Positions 42,357 through 51,456 of a stretch of DNA of 64,000 nucleotides are shown here, one piece after another. Source of the stretch: Falsibacillus albus. Lineage in GTDB: Bacteria; Bacillota; Bacilli; Bacillales; DSM-25281. The position numbers were made by a program, and so were the translations under genes. Where the stretch lies: positions 124,001 through 188,000 of the forward strand of contig NZ_RCVZ01000007.1 in assembly GCF_003668575.1 (NCBI RefSeq). The letters are read 5' to 3'. The stretch's first letter is position 1; every line of letters begins with the position of its first letter. The notes under the pieces were generated by a model. It was not told where the DNA came from. It ran no database searches and was given only the letters and a program-made list of their open reading frames with translations.

Positions 42357-43769
42357 ATGAAACATGATTTATACAAACCTAAAAGACATTGGAAGGACAT
42401 TGAATTATGGAAGGATGTAACGGATGAAAAATGGAACGATTGGCTATGGCAGTTGACCAACACGATCCGGACGTTGGATGACCTTAAAAAGGTGATAAAC
42501 CTGACTCCAGAAGAAGAAGAAGGCGTAAAAATTTCCACGAAGACAATTCCTTTAAATATCACTCCCTACTATGCATCATTAATGGATCCAGATGATCCCA
42601 GATGCCCAATCCGAATGCAGTCAGTTCCTATCTCCAGTGAACTTCATAAAACCAAGTATGATTTAGAGGATCCTCTTCACGAGGATGAAGATTCTCCTGT
42701 CCCGGGCCTGACACATCGTTATCCAGACCGTGTGCTGTTCTTGGTCACCAATCAATGCTCCATGTACTGCCGGTATTGCACTCGGCGAAGATTCTCCGGC
42801 CAAATCGGAATGGGGGTCCCCAAAAAACAACTTGATGCTGCGATAAATTATATTAGAGAAACGCCTCAAGTCAGGGATGTCCTCATCTCCGGAGGCGATG
42901 GCTTATTAATCAATGATCAAATATTGGAGTATGTACTGAAAAATCTAAGGGAAATCGACCACGTTGAAATTATCCGGATCGGGACGAGGGCCCCGGTCGT
43001 ATTCCCGCAGAGGATAACGGAAAACCTTTGCAGCATCCTGAAAAAATATCACCCGATTTGGTTGAATACCCACTTCAATACTTCCATCGAGATTACAGAA
43101 GAATCCAAGAAGGCATGTGAAATGCTGGCCAACTCTGGTGTGCCGGTTGGAAATCAAGCTGTAATCCTGGCAGGCATTAATGACAGCGTGGCCATCATGA
43201 AAAAATTAATGCATGATTTAGTCAAAATCCGTGTCAGACCGTACTACATTTATCAATGTGATTTATCGGAAGGGATTGGTCATTTCCGTGCACCAGTCGC
43301 TAAGGGGCTGGAGATCATTGAAGGGCTGCGCGGACATACCTCCGGCTATGCAGTTCCAACCTTTGTAGTGGATGCACCCGGAGGCGGAGGGAAAATCTCA
43401 TTACAGCCGAATTATCTGCTTTCCCAAAGTGCCGACAAGGTTGTCATCCGAAACTTTGAAGGTGTGATCACGACATATCCAGAGCCTGAAAGCTACACTC
43501 CAGGAAGGGCAGATGACTATTTTAGAAGTGTGTATCCGACGATGGATGAATATTCTTCCAACACAGGAATTGCCGGCTTGATGAACGATACGGCAATGAA
43601 TTTGGTTCCAGATGGAATTAATCGGATCAATCGAAGGAATGCATACAAAGAAAATCCGGACCATGCCTCGTTGAAGGACTTTAGGGATAAGCGAGATCAA
43701 TTGAAGGAAAAAAAATATCAAGCACAGCTCTCAAAATCCAGCCAAAAGGAACAGGCGCAAAATGAGTAA
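42357..43769 (+). CDS. kamA: Lysine 2,3-aminomutase KamA
   Basis: This 470-residue radical SAM enzyme converts L-lysine to L-beta-lysine, the first step of the pathway. The iron-sulfur cluster Cys residues are 134, 138 and 141 in CSMYCRYCTRRRF. The PLP-binding Lys is in VDAPGGGGKISL. ATG 42357 is preferred with GGAGGG (42345-42350) six bases before; TTG 42351 is too close. It is driven by the -24/-12 promoter, and it overlaps yokU by 8 bases. Confidence 0.97.
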   Translation: MKHDLYKPKRHWKDIELWKDVTDEKWNDWLWQLTNTIRTLDDLKKVINLTPEEEEGVKISTKTIPLNITPYYASLMDPDDPRCPIRMQSVPISSELHKTKYDLEDPLHEDEDSPVPGLTHRYPDRVLFLVTNQCSMYCRYCTRRRFSGQIGMGVPKKQLDAAINYIRETPQVRDVLISGGDGLLINDQILEYVLKNLREIDHVEIIRIGTRAPVVFPQRITENLCSILKKYHPIWLNTHFNTSIEITEESKKACEMLANSGVPVGNQAVILAGINDSVAIMKKLMHDLVKIRVRPYYIYQCDLSEGIGHFRAPVAKGLEIIEGLRGHTSGYAVPTFVVDAPGGGGKISLQPNYLLSQSADKVVIRNFEGVITTYPEPESYTPGRADDYFRSVYPTMDEYSSNTGIAGLMNDTAMNLVPDGINRINRRNAYKENPDHASLKDFRDKRDQLKEKKYQAQLSKSSQKEQAQNE

Positions 43770-44055
43770 GCCAGAAAAGAATAGATGCGATTGGTGCGGA
43801 GGTGATTCCGTTTCCATTGAAAAAAAGTCGGTTTATTGGGAACTTCCAGAGGGTACGAGAGCAATTGAAATTACAGGAACCCCCACTGTTTGCTGTACTT
43901 CCTGCAGCATGGAATATCAAAAGGAAACAATGGTAAAGGAAATAGAGGATCAGCTGTTCTTGATCGATCGGACGAAATTAGCGTCTGTCTTAACTTTTGA
44001 GGATCTTATGAGCATGCCTAGGCTATTGAAAAGAAATTATTTTGACTTTTCATGA
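43762..44055 (+). CDS. yokU: YokU family zinc-ribbon protein
   Basis: This 97-residue protein has CDWCGG near residue 10 and CCTSC near 47, giving a zinc ribbon like that at the start of MqsA/YgiT-type antitoxins but without the DNA-binding domain. YokU genes are regularly found next to kamA and yodP, so it is probably an accessory of lysine aminomutase rather than an antitoxin, an inference. Its ATG overlaps the kamA end. Confidence 0.85.
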   Translation: MSKPEKNRCDWCGGDSVSIEKKSVYWELPEGTRAIEITGTPTVCCTSCSMEYQKETMVKEIEDQLFLIDRTKLASVLTFEDLMSMPRLLKRNYFDFS

Positions 44056-44135
44056 TGTCTGCCTTTACGGATGACCGTTCATCAGGTATAGTTTACTATA
44101 AATTATCGGACTTTATATTAGGCAGGCGTTCTAAC

Positions 44136-44363
44136 ATGAATAAATCCTTTTATCATTTCTTATTAAAATACAGGCATCCTGAGCCAAAGGATTCGATTTC
44201 AAAATTTGCAAATGATGCGTATGATGATCATGGGTTTCCAAAAAATTCAGATGATTATCATGAACTGAGCTCTTATCTCGAATTGAATGGGCAGTATCTG
44301 GAGTCCATGGCCATTTTTGACGACGCATGGGATGATTACTTGATTTCAGAAAATAAAAAATAA
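44136..44363 (+). CDS. yozE: YozE family protein
   Basis: This 75-residue protein matches the YozE fold: SFYHFLLKYRHPEPKDSISKFANDAYDDHGFPKNSDDYHELSSYLE, cut here to the family pattern of a SAM-like helical bundle. ATG 44136 is weakly supported by GGCAGG 44121-44126; the frame is open further upstream to 44052. It lies in the same place as yozE of B. subtilis. Its function is unknown. Confidence 0.88.
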   Translation: MNKSFYHFLLKYRHPEPKDSISKFANDAYDDHGFPKNSDDYHELSSYLELNGQYLESMAIFDDAWDDYLISENKK

Positions 44364-44365
44364 CG

Positions 44366-44424
44366 TACCCCGCAGCCTCTCAATCGATTCATTTCTGTTG
44401 AAAAGGCTGAGGGGTATTTCTTTT
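44366..44424 (+). terminator. Terminator after yozE
   Basis: TACCCC-GC-AGCC (44366-44377) pairs with GGCT-GA-GGGGTA (44405-44416), followed by TTTCTTTT. Confidence 0.8.
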
Positions 44425-44534
44425 ACTTCCATGTAATTTTGTAAAAATCAGCTATTCAAGTAAGCGTTCGATTCATTCTTGCATATACTAATAAAAATAT
44501 CTTTATGTAGGTACCATAAAGGGGACGGGAGGAA

Positions 44535-45185
44535 ATGGATAAGAGTCAGACACCTAAGTTTCAAATTGGGGATACCATCGTGGTCACATTATATGGAACT
44601 GTAGGCAAGGTAACCAATATTAAAGAGTTGGATGATCAATTTTTATATGAAGTAAATTATAATGAAGGTTTATTTACAGAGCAAAGCCTCATTTTATTAT
44701 CAGACTACGAAGGAAGCCTTGTGGATTCAGAACAGATTGATATTGAGTATAAATTCTTTTTTGGAGATTTGGTTCAAGTTAAAGGCTATGGAAATGATTT
44801 ATTTAAAGTTGTTGGATTCAGGACAGAAATCTGGAGGTACAAGGAAGATGCCTGGGAAGATATTATCTATGAATTGACCAGGCTGATTGATGGGGAATGG
44901 CTGGAAGCAGATGAAGATGAACTCATTTTGATTGCGGATTCCGAGCATGCAGAAACGGTGGTTAAAAAGTATGGGTGGGTGTACCCACAAAAGAAGACAA
45001 AACTACTTCCGCAGCCAGCCAATAAGCATCAGGATAATGTTGATCGATTGTTAGATACATTTAATGATTATCAAATCTTATATGCCATGTTTTCTGATCC
45101 CATTTATAAGAAGAAGCAGAAAAACATCTTGCAGCAATTGATGAATCTTTCCAAAATCCTCAATGAAGAGAAAGAAAAACACTGA
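44535..45185 (+). CDS. yodN: YodN-like protein
   Basis: This 216-residue acidic cytosolic protein has tandem beta-rich parts with short-repeat character: FQIGDTIVVTLYGTVGKVTNI and FFGDLVQVKGYGNDLFKVVGF. Such KOW- or SH3-like strands recur about 65 residues apart. The C-terminal 60 residues are helical and basic. B. subtilis yodN lies in this order between yozE and yozD. No function is known. Confidence 0.8.
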   Translation: MDKSQTPKFQIGDTIVVTLYGTVGKVTNIKELDDQFLYEVNYNEGLFTEQSLILLSDYEGSLVDSEQIDIEYKFFFGDLVQVKGYGNDLFKVVGFRTEIWRYKEDAWEDIIYELTRLIDGEWLEADEDELILIADSEHAETVVKKYGWVYPQKKTKLLPQPANKHQDNVDRLLDTFNDYQILYAMFSDPIYKKKQKNILQQLMNLSKILNEEKEKH

Positions 45186-45318
45186 AAAAGTAAAAGAAAA
45201 TGGGGATCGCCAGGAAAACAAAAGACTTAAACAGATAGGATGAAAATTTTTCAAAGGATTTAATGACCATGCCATTTGGGTTATCGATATCCATGATTAG
45301 TCGAGAGAAAGTTTTCAT
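45160..45318 (-). CDS. Small membrane protein, 52 residues
   Basis: This frame on the minus strand reads MKTFSRLIMDIDNPNGM, then a basic linker and a hydrophobic tail (SYLFKSFVFLAIPIFFYFFSVFLSLH). GGAGGAAAAC is right before the ATG. It overlaps the yodN 3' end by 26 bases tail to tail. I do not recognise a named family. The good ribosome binding site makes it likely to be real. Confidence 0.7.
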   Translation of the reverse strand: MKTFSRLIMDIDNPNGMVIKSFEKFSSYLFKSFVFLAIPIFFYFFSVFLSLH

Positions 45319-45464
45319 TTGTTTTCCTCCATTTAATAAGTTTGATACATCATATGCTTGTCCACCATATAAATGACTGTTTTTTTTGCATAACCATGGA
45401 AGCTTGAACATACATTTTATAGAAACTTGTCAATTTTCATGTTAGAAAAATAGGGGGCGATATG

Positions 45465-45641
45465 ATGCGTGAAATAGAGGTATATATTGATACAGAAGAA
45501 ATTGCCGAATTCTTTTTGCAGCAATTGATCAAGAGAGGCTATGTACCTACAGAGGAAGAATTAGAGGAAATCGCAGATATTACCTTCGATTATTTGATTG
45601 AGAAGTGCATAATTGATGAAGAGGATGAAGAAATGGATTGA
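45465..45641 (+). CDS. yozD: YozD family protein
   Basis: This 58-residue acidic protein reads MREIEVYIDTEEIAEFF and continues to LEEIADITFDYLIEKCIIDEEDEE. It matches YozD of B. subtilis in pattern and length. GGGGG (45453-45457) precedes ATG 45465; an ATG at 45462 is too close. Function unknown. Confidence 0.9.
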   Translation: MREIEVYIDTEEIAEFFLQQLIKRGYVPTEEELEEIADITFDYLIEKCIIDEEDEEMD

Positions 45642-45652
45642 TAGATGTTTGG

Positions 45653-45690
45653 AAAAGAGGTGGAATCCTTCAATAGGGCCGCCTCTTTTT
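45653..45690 (+). terminator. Terminator after yozD
   Basis: AAAAGAGGTGG (45653-45663) pairs with CCGCCTCTTTT (45679-45689), with one G-T pair. Confidence 0.9.
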
Positions 45691-45827
45691 ACATGTATAG
45701 AGATAATCCCACGTTGGGCGACTCAAGGGCAATCGACAAAAATAGTGATTATATGACGAAGGAATCGACAAAAGTAAATTTGAATATTACATATATGGAC
45801 AAATCTTTTTATCGGAGGTGAACGTGA

Positions 45828-46148
45828 ATGGCGTTGTTGGAAAAATGGAAAACAACTAAAATGCTTGAAAGAAAAATGGATATGACCATTTTTCAAACGC
45901 CTAGATACGGGGAAGAAAAAGGGTATCAACAAGTTTTTCGGCTGACACTTTCAGGCAAAACACATGAAGAAGCGTTGGAAAAGCTGTTTAAGACATTCAA
46001 TGTACCTGATTTGATGCCATCCAATTATGAAGGAAGATTTGTTGCGACAGGGGATATTGTCTTTATCGATGAAGATAGAAGAGGGCATTACTATTATCAA
46101 TTAAAGTCGGGCGGATGGGTACCGATCAATCGCGTACATGTAAGGTGA
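45828..46148 (+). CDS. yodL: YodL family protein
   Basis: This 106-residue protein reads FQTPRYGEEKGYQQVFRLTLSG-like, KTFNVPDLMPSNYEGRF, SVGDIVFID-type strand and YQLKSGGWVPINRVHV. It matches YodL of B. subtilis in size, and the neighbours agree. CGGAGGTGAACGTG precedes the ATG. The ending GDIVFIDEDRRG suggests a small beta-barrel, but the function is unknown. Confidence 0.88.
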   Translation: MALLEKWKTTKMLERKMDMTIFQTPRYGEEKGYQQVFRLTLSGKTHEEALEKLFKTFNVPDLMPSNYEGRFVATGDIVFIDEDRRGHYYYQLKSGGWVPINRVHVR

Positions 46149-46156
46149 AATTAATT

Positions 46157-46204
46157 AAAGAGGCTGGCCCAATCATCTGACAATGAAAGGGCCGCCTCTT
46201 TTGC
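46157..46204. terminator. Bidirectional terminator after yodL
   Basis: AAAGAGGC-T-GGCCC (46157-46170) pairs with GGGCC-GCCTCTTT (ending 46202). It also ends the minus-strand pair of small genes. Confidence 0.9.
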
Positions 46205-46208
46205 CATT

Positions 46209-46352
46209 CTATAAATTGTTCCCAGGTCCATTTTTTCTTTTAAGTGATGTGTTCTCTTTAGCATGGGCCTCATGTTCGGCGACGATTTGTTCTGATGGAA
46301 TATGATTGTTCTTTTTCGGTGCATTGACCCGGTTTCTATGCTTTTTTCCCAT
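46209..46352 (-). CDS. Small basic protein, 47 residues (spore-protein-like)
   Basis: This frame reads MGKKHRNRVNAPKKNNHIPS, then an acidic middle (EQIVAEHEAHAKENT) and SLKRKNGPGNNL. It is free of hydrophobic residues and rich in Asn, Lys and His, like small acid-soluble spore proteins, but I do not recognise a named one. AGGGGGTCATCATA precedes the ATG. It is downstream of a second small gene on the same strand. Confidence 0.6.
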   Translation of the reverse strand: MGKKHRNRVNAPKKNNHIPSEQIVAEHEAHAKENTSLKRKNGPGNNL

Positions 46353-46364
46353 TATGATGACCCC

Positions 46365-46484
46365 CTATCTTTTTTCTCGATCACTCTTCGAAGAATTGGG
46401 TTTTGTCTTTTGCTTTGTTGATGGATTTGTTTCATTGGCGTGCTGAACAGCCTGTTCTAACTTTTTGCTCATGTTTTTTGCCAT
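46365..46484 (-). CDS. Small charged protein, 39 residues (spore-protein-like)
   Basis: This frame reads MAKNMSKKLEQAVQHANETNPSTKQ and ends KPNSSKSDREKR. It is disordered in character with a short helix at the start, like minor spore-core proteins. AAGGAGAG precedes the ATG at good spacing. It and the next gene are 12 bases apart and probably form one forespore unit; that timing is inference. Confidence 0.6.
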   Translation of the reverse strand: MAKNMSKKLEQAVQHANETNPSTKQKTKPNSSKSDREKR

Positions 46485-46640
46485 AGTTTACTCTCCTTGC
46501 TTTGAAAATGTTTGAATGGGCATTTCTATTTTATCGTGCCCGTATCTGCTTTTTGCTACTCATGCTCCATAGGACATTGCATCTATTCTTAAAAAGGCTT
46601 ACAATAGTCGTGCTGAAATAATTCAGAGGAGGAAATAGAA

Positions 46641-47348
46641 ATGAGTATACATATTGGTGCAAAAGAAAATGAAATTGCAGAAACGGTCCTATTGCCAGGT
46701 GACCCACTGCGTGCAAAATATATTGCAGAAAATTTCCTGGAAGATGCGGTTTGCTATAATGAAGTTCGAAACATGTTCGGATATACAGGCACATACAAAG
46801 GCCACCGAATTTCCGTTCAAGGCACGGGGATGGGAGTCCCTTCCATTTCTATATATATCAATGAACTGATGCAAAGCTATAATGTCCAAAACCTGATCCG
46901 TGTAGGGACATGCGGAGCCATTCAAAAAGATGTTAAAGTAAGGGATGTCATCCTTGCCATGACATCCTCGACAGATTCCCAAATGAATAGGCTAACATTT
47001 AACGGAATTGACTATTCCCCAACAGCAAACTTCGATTTATTGAAGCGGGCTTACGATGCGGGGATAGAAAAGGGATTAAACCTAAAAGTAGGGAATGTAT
47101 TTACAGCAGATATGTTCTACAACGATAATGCAGAACATGAAAAATGGGCGCAATATGGAATCCTGGCACTCGAAATGGAAACTTCCGCCCTTTATACTTT
47201 GGCTGCAAAGTATGGAAGAAATGCACTTTCCGTTTTGACTGTAAGCGACCACATCCTAACTGGTGAAGAAACCTCCGCAGAGGAACGCCAAACAACTTTC
47301 AATGATATGATTGAAGTCGCATTGGAAGCAGCGATCAAAAATAAATAA
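46641..47348 (+). CDS. deoD: Purine nucleoside phosphorylase DeoD
   Basis: This 235-residue protein has the hexameric DeoD pattern: [45 protein letters not shown] and [16 protein letters not shown] with SDHILTGE. It splits purine nucleosides with phosphate to base and ribose-1-phosphate, including salvage of adenosine. Position beside yodL and yodJ matches B. subtilis. The ATG follows GGAGGAAATAG. Confidence 0.98.
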   Translation: MSIHIGAKENEIAETVLLPGDPLRAKYIAENFLEDAVCYNEVRNMFGYTGTYKGHRISVQGTGMGVPSISIYINELMQSYNVQNLIRVGTCGAIQKDVKVRDVILAMTSSTDSQMNRLTFNGIDYSPTANFDLLKRAYDAGIEKGLNLKVGNVFTADMFYNDNAEHEKWAQYGILALEMETSALYTLAAKYGRNALSVLTVSDHILTGEETSAEERQTTFNDMIEVALEAAIKNK

Positions 47349-47354
47349 ATCATC

Positions 47355-47382
47355 AAAGGCTGCCAGATGAGGCAGCCTTTAG
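47355..47382 (+). terminator. Terminator after deoD
   Basis: AAAGGCTGCC (47355-47364) pairs perfectly with GGCAGCCTTT (47371-47380) around a 6-base loop. Confidence 0.9.
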
Positions 47383-47505
47383 TTTGTATGAAAAGGCGGC
47401 TCATGGCAGAAATATCGACTAAAATTAAGAACAACGTCAGGCTTTCATTTTTTGGACAGCGTGGTATGATGGAAGAGTTGAATATTGAGTAGAAAAGGTG
47501 AAATT

Positions 47506-48345
47506 ATGAAACGTTTTTTGATTGTAGCATCAGCAGTTGTCCTATTGAGCGGGTGCAGCATCCCATTCATTGATAAAATGAAAATTGACGACTCAACAGA
47601 GCATAAAGACAGCGCCCCTGCAGAAAATGGGGAGAATCAGAATCAATCAAATCAACAGGCGGATGAAAGCAGCGGCGGGCAAAGTAATGGAGAATCCGGC
47701 CCTACATTACAAGCCGCTTATTTTAATCAAATCAAGGAAGTTAACGGGCAAAAAGTCATTCAAAACCCGTCCAATATCTTGGCTTTAGTGAATAAAGAAT
47801 TTGCACTGCCATCAACCTATGCACCCGCTGATTTAGTAAGGCCTAAGGTTGCTTTTGCATTTGGTGATCAGGACATTGAAAAAAGCTACATGAGGGAGGA
47901 AGCTGCCTCGGCTTTGGAAAAAATGTTCGGCGCTGCAAAGAATGATGGAATCATCCTTTATGCCGCTTCAGGTTATCGTTCCTATCAGCGCCAATCTGCT
48001 CTTTTACAAGCTGAAATAAAAAATGTCGGGAAAGAAAAAGCGGTACAAGCTGTTGCTACTCCCGGTCAAAGTGAACATCAATCCGGATTGGCCATGGATA
48101 TTACGAGCAAACAGGAAAAATTCCTGCTGACAGAGCATTTTGAGCAAACGAAGGAAGGGATCTGGCTTCATGATCATGCTCATGAATATGGATTCATCCT
48201 TCGATACCCTAAAGGCAAAGAAGGAATAACCGGATACGAATATGAACCTTGGCATTTCAGATATGTCGGGGTAAAAGCTGCAAAAGAAATATTTGAGCAT
48301 GACTGGACGCTTGAAGAATATTTCCAACAAGTGAAGAAAGTATAA
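47506..48345 (+). CDS. yodJ: D,D-carboxypeptidase lipoprotein YodJ (VanY family)
   Basis: This 279-residue protein has a lipoprotein signal (VLLSGCS), a Gln/Ser/Asn-rich linker of about 45 residues and a VanY domain. Zinc ligands are in SEHQSGLAMDI and EPWHFRYVG. It removes the terminal D-Ala of peptidoglycan stem peptides outside the membrane. ATG 47506 follows AAAGGTGAAATT. It is monocistronic. Confidence 0.95.
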   Translation: MKRFLIVASAVVLLSGCSIPFIDKMKIDDSTEHKDSAPAENGENQNQSNQQADESSGGQSNGESGPTLQAAYFNQIKEVNGQKVIQNPSNILALVNKEFALPSTYAPADLVRPKVAFAFGDQDIEKSYMREEAASALEKMFGAAKNDGIILYAASGYRSYQRQSALLQAEIKNVGKEKAVQAVATPGQSEHQSGLAMDITSKQEKFLLTEHFEQTKEGIWLHDHAHEYGFILRYPKGKEGITGYEYEPWHFRYVGVKAAKEIFEHDWTLEEYFQQVKKV

Positions 48346-48354
48346 GAGACATTG

Positions 48355-48392
48355 GGCTGTTCCATATAGTTTTGGAACAGCTTCATTTTTTC
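48355..48392 (+). terminator. Terminator after yodJ
   Basis: GCTGTTCC (48356-48363) pairs with GGAACAGC (48374-48381), followed by TTCATTTTTTC. Confidence 0.85.
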
Positions 48393-48448
48393 ATTTCTTA
48401 AATGGCTGACTTGTACATAGATATGATATATGGACAAACATTTAGGAG

Positions 48449-49033
48449 ATGGAGAAGATTCGAAAATTCACTCTTTTAACCATAGGAAGTATATTAATTG
48501 CAGTCGGGATCAATGCTTTCTTTGTACCTCATCAATTACTTGATGGAGGGATGATTGGCATTGGCCTCATCATTCATTATATATTTCATATCCAGCCGGG
48601 GCTGTCGGTCATTGTTTTAAGTATTCCATTGTACATTATAGCTTGGTTTTCGTTTCGGCCATTATTTTTCAATAGCCTTCATGGCATGCTGCTATCATCT
48701 TTTTTGATAGATTTTTTTTATCCGATCTCGTTTTGGGTCAAATTACCGATTATCTTCAGCTCAATATTGGGAGGCATTTTCGTTGGATTAGGCATCGGCC
48801 TTCTCCTGCGTGCCGAGGCTGCATCGGGCGGAATCGATCTATTGGCGCAAATGGTGGGCAAGACAAAGGGTTGGAATGTGGGGATCATTATATTTGCTTT
48901 GGATTCCCTGATCATCATCACAGGTGCATTGGTCATCGGAAAGGATGCATTTTTATTTTCGCTCCTGGCGATAACGACAATCGGCTTTTTTACATCGGTT
49001 TTGTCTCTAAAAGAGGGGACGGGACATTCATGA
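48449..49033 (+). CDS. YitT-family membrane protein, short form
   Basis: This 194-residue protein has five hydrophobic helices and the YitT elements FFVPHQLLDGGMIGIGLII and GLLLRAEAASGGIDLLAQ. Most YitT proteins have an extra C-terminal DUF2179 domain of about 80 residues; here it is missing and the frame ends cleanly, so it is a short form. The start is uncertain: the AGGAG sits directly against ATG 48449, so an ATT or another start may be used. Confidence 0.85.
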   Translation: MEKIRKFTLLTIGSILIAVGINAFFVPHQLLDGGMIGIGLIIHYIFHIQPGLSVIVLSIPLYIIAWFSFRPLFFNSLHGMLLSSFLIDFFYPISFWVKLPIIFSSILGGIFVGLGIGLLLRAEAASGGIDLLAQMVGKTKGWNVGIIIFALDSLIIITGALVIGKDAFLFSLLAITTIGFFTSVLSLKEGTGHS

Positions 49034-49195
49034 CTTTTTTATTCAGTCAAGAACTGTTAAAATTGAGTGGTTGAGGGCAATCGGAATAGATAAAGTGTTC
49101 AAAATATATAAAACGTGCTATTCTATACAAAACGATGGTTGCTGATATAACAAGTGATTACAGCATTGTACATAGGAACGAAAGTGGTGAAAGTC

Positions 49196-50662
49196 TTGGA
49201 AAATGAAAAAAATGAGGTTGAATCAAAACATGAGGGAAACTCTGGATTCATCAAAATGAGAAAATTCTCGTTTGTCATGCTGATGTTCTTTCTTGTCTTT
49301 GCGACAGCGGGAATCACAACATTTGCATTGGCATTCGGCGATGAAAAGGCAGTGAATGTGGGAGTTCCCGAACGTCCGGAGTTTAAAAAGCTCTACGACA
49401 CATATGATGAACTAAAGAAAAAGTACTATAAAGACTTAGATCAGGACAAGCTTGTCAATGGTGCAATCAATGGGATGATCGAATCTTTGGACGATCCATA
49501 TTCCGATTATATGACCCAGGATGAAGCCAATAAGTTTCATGAAAGCATTTCTTCGTCCTTTCAAGGGATAGGTGCTGAAATCCAGGAAAAGAACGGAAAC
49601 ATTACAGTGGTATCTCCAATCAAAGGCTCTCCTGCTGAAAAAGCCGGGATCAAGCCGAATGATGTGATCCTAAAGGTTGACGGCAAAAGCATCCATGGAA
49701 TGAGCGCAACCGATGCGGTGATGTTGATCCGCGGGAAAAAGGGCACGGATGTCACTTTGACGATTCAAAGACCGGGGACAGAAGATACGACGGATATAAA
49801 AATTACGAGAGACAATATTCCAATCAATACTGTCCATGCTGAAATGATGGACAATAAGGTTGCCAAGATCCAGGTTACCAGTTTCTCCGAAAACACCTAT
49901 AAAGAATTTGTAGATGCCATCAATGAAATGGAAAAGCAAGGAATGAAAGGAATGGTCATCGACTTAAGGCAAAATCCAGGCGGTCTGTTGGATCAAGCGA
50001 TCAAGATGTCCAATCTATTTGTTCCAGAAGGTAAATTGATTGTTCAAGTAGAGTACAAAAGCGGTAAACGCGATAAATATACGGCAGAAAAAGGAAAGAA
50101 AATTGATGTGCCGGTTTCCGTGCTGATTGATGGGGGCAGTGCAAGTGCATCCGAAATTTTCTCCTCGGCATTAAGTCAATCTGCCAATATCCCATTAGTC
50201 GGTGAAAAATCATTTGGAAAAGGCACCGTCCAATCTGCAGCGGATTTCCCTGATGGTTCCAACCTTAAGTTTACAGAGGCTAAATGGTTGACGCCGAATG
50301 GGGACTGGATCCATAAAAAGGGCATTGTCCCTGATTACCAAGTCAAGCTGCCAAGCTATGCCGACCTGCCATATCTGAATCCTGATAAGGAACTGAAAAA
50401 AGACATGGTGTCCAGTGACGTTAAGGCGGCTGAAGAAATGCTGCAGGCAGTGGGGCTTAAACCAGGAAAAGTGGATGGTTATTATGACGATAATACCGCT
50501 GCCGCAGTTAAGCAGCTTCAAAAAGCGGATAAACTTGAAGTAACTGGTATCCTCAAGGGTGATACAACCCTGGATCTTATGGATAAAGTACGGGAGAAGC
50601 TCATAAATAACGATACCCAAGTGAAAAAAGCTGTAGAAGTCTTACAAGAAAAACTCAAGTGA
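49196..50662 (+). CDS. ctpA: C-terminal processing protease CtpA
   Basis: This 488-residue S41 protease has a short cytosolic head, one membrane helix (about 25-45), a PDZ domain (about 110-195), the protease core with catalytic Ser in DGGSASASEIF and Lys in GEKSFGKGTVQ, and a C-terminal peptidoglycan-binding domain (AAEEMLQAVGLKPG). It cleaves C-terminal regions of proteins outside the membrane. TTG 49196 is favoured (GGTGA 49186-49190); ATG 49154 and others are possible. Synteny with yodJ supports ctpA over ctpB. Confidence 0.93.
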   Translation: MENEKNEVESKHEGNSGFIKMRKFSFVMLMFFLVFATAGITTFALAFGDEKAVNVGVPERPEFKKLYDTYDELKKKYYKDLDQDKLVNGAINGMIESLDDPYSDYMTQDEANKFHESISSSFQGIGAEIQEKNGNITVVSPIKGSPAEKAGIKPNDVILKVDGKSIHGMSATDAVMLIRGKKGTDVTLTIQRPGTEDTTDIKITRDNIPINTVHAEMMDNKVAKIQVTSFSENTYKEFVDAINEMEKQGMKGMVIDLRQNPGGLLDQAIKMSNLFVPEGKLIVQVEYKSGKRDKYTAEKGKKIDVPVSVLIDGGSASASEIFSSALSQSANIPLVGEKSFGKGTVQSAADFPDGSNLKFTEAKWLTPNGDWIHKKGIVPDYQVKLPSYADLPYLNPDKELKKDMVSSDVKAAEEMLQAVGLKPGKVDGYYDDNTAAAVKQLQKADKLEVTGILKGDTTLDLMDKVREKLINNDTQVKKAVEVLQEKLK

Positions 50663-50670
50663 AAATAATG

Positions 50671-50722
50671 AGGCTGTCTCGAATGGGCATGATAAATGAC
50701 CCTATTCGAGACAGCTTTTTCA
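50671..50722. terminator. Terminator between ctpA and the convergent methyltransferase
   Basis: AGGCTGTCTCGAAT (50671-50684) pairs with ATTCGAGACAGCTTT (starting about 50704), with an inner GGG/CCC pair. The minus-strand gene ends inside it. Confidence 0.85.
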
Positions 50723-51328
50723 TTTTTCACAAACCGCTATACCGATCGGATAATGTATTCCTTTTCTTTTTGGTTCGATCAAGACACCTTTTTGATAATA
50801 AAAATCAGTATTCTTATATCCCTTGAATAAACCCTTGAATTCATCTTCAGTCAACTGGTGGACATGAAAGGGTTCATTGGTTGGCTTGCCTCTTCCAGAT
50901 CCAAATGGGGTTGATACGATCAGCGTCCCTCCAGGCTTAAGCAAATCATATAAATTATCCATGAATTCATTCTCTTGGGAGACATGCTCAAGCGTTTCGA
51001 AACTCATGATGACATCGAATTGACCCAAGGAGGAAGGCAAAGTTGGATCAGTTACATCCCCAGTGATGTACCGGACGGAAGGGTGGTAGTAATGTTGTTT
51101 TGCATATTGTATGGTTTCAGGATCAATGTCAACCGCAATGATTTCATCGATCACCTTCTTTTTCGCCTTTGCTGCAATGTTGGAGCCATATCCGGTGCCA
51201 CAGGCAAAGTCCAGCACCCTACCCTTCGCGTAATGGATGGCAAAGTGATACCTTGCAAGATGTTCCAGCAGCATTCCATTCGTGATTTTCATGTGTTCAG
51301 GGATGATCCTCTCACCGGTAAATTCCAT
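50720..51328 (-). CDS. SAM-dependent methyltransferase
   Basis: This 202-residue protein starts MEFTGERIIPEHMKIT and has motif I VLDFACGTGYGSNIAA, IIAVDIDPETI, GDVTDPTL and FETLEHVSQE. It resembles UbiG-type and sugar methyltransferases. AGGAGGCTTAC precedes the ATG on the minus strand. The neighbours give no clue to the substrate. Confidence 0.88.
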   Translation of the reverse strand: MEFTGERIIPEHMKITNGMLLEHLARYHFAIHYAKGRVLDFACGTGYGSNIAAKAKKKVIDEIIAVDIDPETIQYAKQHYYHPSVRYITGDVTDPTLPSSLGQFDVIMSFETLEHVSQENEFMDNLYDLLKPGGTLIVSTPFGSGRGKPTNEPFHVHQLTEDEFKGLFKGYKNTDFYYQKGVLIEPKRKGIHYPIGIAVCEK

Positions 51329-51456
51329 AAGTAAGCCTCCTTATTAGCATAAGTGTATTATATCAGAGAAAAATTCTTTTCCATGGGATTCGTCTAAATT
51401 TAACGGATACAGTATAATGATACAGAATATTAATTACGAAAGTTTTGGTGGAAGAA

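Noticed and set aside
43762-44055. YokU as an antitoxin of a toxin-antitoxin pair
   Set aside because: It has the zinc ribbon but no helix-turn-helix, and no toxin gene adjoins; the kamA link is stronger.
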